This document shows, piece by piece, positions 62,025-64,000 of a stretch of 64,000 nucleotides of DNA. Made by a program: the position numbers and the translations under genes. Each line of letters opens with the position of its first letter. Positions within the stretch are counted from its first letter, which is position 1. The stretch is taken from NCBI GenBank assembly GCA_030693515.1, contig JAUYAK010000091.1:1-64000 (forward strand), in the 5' to 3' direction. Origin of the DNA: Opitutaceae bacterium (lineage in GTDB: Bacteria; Verrucomicrobiota; Verrucomicrobiia; Opitutales; Opitutaceae). The notes under the pieces were generated by a model that saw nothing but the letters and a program-made list of their open reading frames with translations, was not told the origin of the DNA and ran no database searches.

Positions 62025-62630
62025 CTACTTCTTCTTCGCCTCGGCCGCGCCGGGCTTCGGCGGGTTGATCATGATGTGCGCGCGGTGGGTGCCGGGGTCC
62101 ATGATCCACGGGCCGCCGGGGCTGAGCGGGGCGAGCGGGATGCCGGTCGTCTCGGGCGTGGCGTAGGGGATGTAAACGACGTAGCGCGTGTAGAGCTCGG
62201 TGACTTCACCGGTGGCCTCGTTGACCTGGCCGGTCGTGACATTGAGCACGCTGCGATCGGGCATCTTGAGTTTGCCGGCCTTCACCTCTTCCTCGCGGAT
62301 TTTTGTGATCTCGGCGGCTTTCTTTCCCTGCGCCTGCAGCTCGCGGCCGCGCGCCATGAAGGGTTCGAGGTCGTGGTAATAGCAACTGACGTTGAATCCC
62401 TTTTGCTTCGGATCGTCGGCGAGGCAGATGAGCTTGTTGCTGCCCTTGCGCAGCGTGATGACGGCGCCGCTGGCATCGTAGCCGAGGACAGTGGCGGCGT
62501 CGCGCTCGGCCTTGGGCGCGGCGAGCACGGCGGTCTTGATTTGCCACTCGGCGGAAGGGATGTCGGCGGCGGAGACGGCGGAACTGAGCAGAACCGCGGG
62601 CAGGATGAGCAGAGCGAGGCGGGGATTCAT
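62025..62630 (-). CDS. Secreted hypothetical protein
   Basis: 201 residues from ATG 62628-62630 with a standard signal peptide (MNPRLALLILPAVLLSSAVSAA). The mature protein includes VLGYDASGAVITLRKGSNKLICLADDP and CYYHDLEPFMARGRELQAQG, then LYTRYVVYIPYATPETTGIP and GPWIMDPGTHRAHIMINPP, patterns I associate with conserved secreted proteins of unknown function in several phyla. A Lys-rich tail ends the chain. No enzymatic motif is evident. Single gene, no operon partner. Confidence 0.7.
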   Translation of the reverse strand: MNPRLALLILPAVLLSSAVSAADIPSAEWQIKTAVLAAPKAERDAATVLGYDASGAVITLRKGSNKLICLADDPKQKGFNVSCYYHDLEPFMARGRELQAQGKKAAEITKIREEEVKAGKLKMPDRSVLNVTTGQVNEATGEVTELYTRYVVYIPYATPETTGIPLAPLSPGGPWIMDPGTHRAHIMINPPKPGAAEAKKK

Positions 62631-62760
62631 AGTGGGGAGAGGTTGGATGGCCGGAGCGGGTGCGCCACGCCGGGAAGAAAACGCCGGAACACGCTCGCGG
62701 CACAAGGCCGAATCGGTCCGGGGCCTGAATTTCGGCCCGGCCGGAGGGGCGTGCGGGGGC

Positions 62761-63195
62761 CTAGAAATTCTCGCTGGCGATTTTCACGACGCCGATTTCG
62801 AGGAGCAGATTGGCGAAGCGCCGCTGTTCGCCGGTCGCAATCATCAGCGTCGTGCGCGGCGAGGTGATTTTCTCGTAGAAAGCCCAGCGCTCCAGCTCGT
62901 GCCACGCGGTCGCGGGGCCGAGTTTCTGCCGGTAGGTGGCGAACAGCGGCGGCACATAGTCGGCGGGAGGCTGCATGACGGTCGCGGCTTGGATGGGCGT
63001 GGCGGTGAGCAGGGTATCGAGCACCGTGAGCGCATCGACCAGGCCGGGCATGAGGTTCAGATGCACGAGGCGGGCGTTGGGCCCGCGATTGCCGAGGATC
63101 GGGAAATTGCCGTCGGCGATCAGCACTTGGGCAAAATGCCCCGAGCCGGCCAGCGCGGCCAGGATATCGGGATGGGTGAGTTCGGTCTTGAGCAT
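62761..63195 (-). CDS. RbsD/FucU-family sugar mutarotase
   Basis: 144 residues, the usual FucU length. Key features: N-terminal LTHPDILAALAGSGHFAQVLIADGNFP with the catalytic-type His and the ADGNFP loop, VHLNLMPGLVDALTVLDTLL, and the C-terminal EKITSPRTTLMIATGEQRRFANLLLEIGVV. The family interconverts alpha and beta anomers of fucose or ribose; the longer C-terminal section with the TGE motif favours the FucU type. It acts in the cytoplasm in deoxysugar use and fits the glycan-degrading setting. It stands alone, 130 bp from the secreted protein gene. Confidence 0.85.
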   Translation of the reverse strand: MLKTELTHPDILAALAGSGHFAQVLIADGNFPILGNRGPNARLVHLNLMPGLVDALTVLDTLLTATPIQAATVMQPPADYVPPLFATYRQKLGPATAWHELERWAFYEKITSPRTTLMIATGEQRRFANLLLEIGVVKIASENF

Positions 63196-63347
63196 GGGAA
63201 GGCGGCCGGGCGGAGGTTGCAGCCCACCGCATCGCGCGAGTCACGCCTGAAAACCCCAAGGCCGCGCGCCTGTCGCAAATGAAGGCGTGGTCGTCTGCGG
63301 CGCACCATCGTTGACGGGCGGCGGGCGGGGTGGCACACGAGGGACCG

Positions 63348-64000
63348 ATGAACGGAAACGTCCGCCGCTGCGCCGTGGTTGCGTTGTTCGTGGTTTTCAC
63401 CGCGGCGCGACCGTTTGCGGCGCAGGTGGCTTTTGAGGACGGACTGCGCCGTCACCTCGACCCGCTGACAAAAGACGAACGGCCCGGTCTGGCCGTGCTG
63501 GTCGCCCGCGACGGGAAGATTGTTTTTCAAGGCGGCTTCGGTTTTGCGGATGTCGCGAAGAAGGCGCCCGTGACGCCAGAGACCAAATTTCGGATTGGCT
63601 CAGTCACGAAGCAATTTGCGGCCGCCGCCATCCTCCGCCTCGCGGCCGACGGCAAACTCGCGCTGACCGATCCGCTGGAAAAATTTTATCCCGGCTTTCC
63701 GCGCGGCGCCGCGATCACGTTGCATCAATTGCTCACCCACACCTCGGGCATCCGCAGCTACACGGGCAAGCCGGAGTTCATGGCGCGGGTTACGCAGCCC
63801 ATCGCGCCGGATGATCTCATCGCGTGGTTTCGCGACGACCCGCCGGACTTCGCGCCGGGCGCAGGCTTTGCCTACAACAACTCCGGCTATTTCCTGCTCG
63901 GCGAAATCGTCGCCAAGGTCTCGGGCCAGCCGTTCGACGCGTTTTTGCGGGCGACGTTTTTCGATCCGCTGGGGATGAAGGACACAGGCATCTACCGCAA
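63348..64000 (+). CDS. Class C beta-lactamase-type serine hydrolase (partial, 3' cut)
   Basis: ATG 63348 opens a frame that runs off the window after 217 codons. A signal peptide (MNGNVRRCAVVALFVVFTAARPFAAQ) leads into a beta-lactamase/PBP4-like domain: the catalytic S-x-x-K is SVTK near residue 84, with Y-N-N at AYNNSGYFLLGE as the second catalytic element, and LHQLLTHTSGI and FDPLGMKDTGIY as typical conserved segments. Members are periplasmic esterases, D-aminopeptidases or peptidoglycan hydrolases rather than resistance enzymes. It is divergent from the fucU-like gene. Confidence 0.9.
   Translation, partial: MNGNVRRCAVVALFVVFTAARPFAAQVAFEDGLRRHLDPLTKDERPGLAVLVARDGKIVFQGGFGFADVAKKAPVTPETKFRIGSVTKQFAAAAILRLAADGKLALTDPLEKFYPGFPRGAAITLHQLLTHTSGIRSYTGKPEFMARVTQPIAPDDLIAWFRDDPPDFAPGAGFAYNNSGYFLLGEIVAKVSGQPFDAFLRATFFDPLGMKDTGIYR

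Noticed and set aside
1..64000. tRNA genes or a CRISPR array
   Set aside because: No T-loop plus acceptor-stem combination and no regularly spaced direct repeats were found in a reading of both strands.

Overview
The window looks like the chromosome of a high-GC member of the Verrucomicrobiota, probably Opitutaceae-like. That is an inference from the right-hand third: an ECF sigma / FecR / STN-type TonB receptor unit, a polysaccharide-lyase-like enzyme, a secreted sulfatase, a PQQ-type beta-propeller, a Gfo/Idh/MocA oxidoreductase and an RbsD/FucU protein. No rRNA, tRNA or CRISPR array was seen.

Bases 1 to about 47,000 form an accessory island. Its left edge (130-4543) is a translationally coupled three-gene operon with the order and motifs of the Gamma-Mobile-Trio (gmtY, gmtZ, gmtX), the recombinase module of GMT islands, which are known to carry anti-phage cargo. 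The cargo fits that: small regulators (XRE, tandem RHH, a lone response regulator, 5.7-7.3 kb); a membrane-anchored Mrr-type nuclease, an HU/IHF protein and a second PD-(D/E)xK protein (7.4-10.1 kb); two divergent units built on giant Avs-like STAND NTPases with N-terminal Cap4-like nuclease domains (10.2-24.3 kb); a Xer-type recombinase followed by a 3.5 kb segment bounded by inverted dif-like sites, holding two convergent genes, which I read as an invertible two-gene switch (25.2-29.7 kb); a GNAT acetyltransferase; a three-gene HEPN operon (30.5-33.5 kb); a graspetide (omega-ester RiPP) operon with two precursors, an MvdD-type ligase and a collagen-repeat membrane protein (33.9-36.2 kb); a four-gene operon with a large membrane protein and a portal-like protein (36.8-41.4 kb); a JAB-SIR2-trypsin operon (42.3-45.1 kb); and a DUF2971 protein.

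From about 46.4 kb the content turns to ordinary chromosomal genes. The sigma, FecR, STN-TonB receptor and lyase genes form one leftward operon, a typical cell-surface-signalling glycan uptake locus, although the lyase gene carries a frameshift. Next come a leftward oxidoreductase-MFS pair, a REP/BIME-like bipartite hairpin, a ferritin-like protein, a secreted protein, an RbsD/FucU protein and the start of a class C beta-lactamase-type serine hydrolase cut by the window end.

The candidates for undescribed systems are the invertible STAND/ATP-grasp cassette, the graspetide operon with a collagen-like membrane partner, the JAB-SIR2-protease operon, the HEPN trio and the membrane/portal-like operon. 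All family calls are from recognisable motifs read by eye; none was checked against a database.
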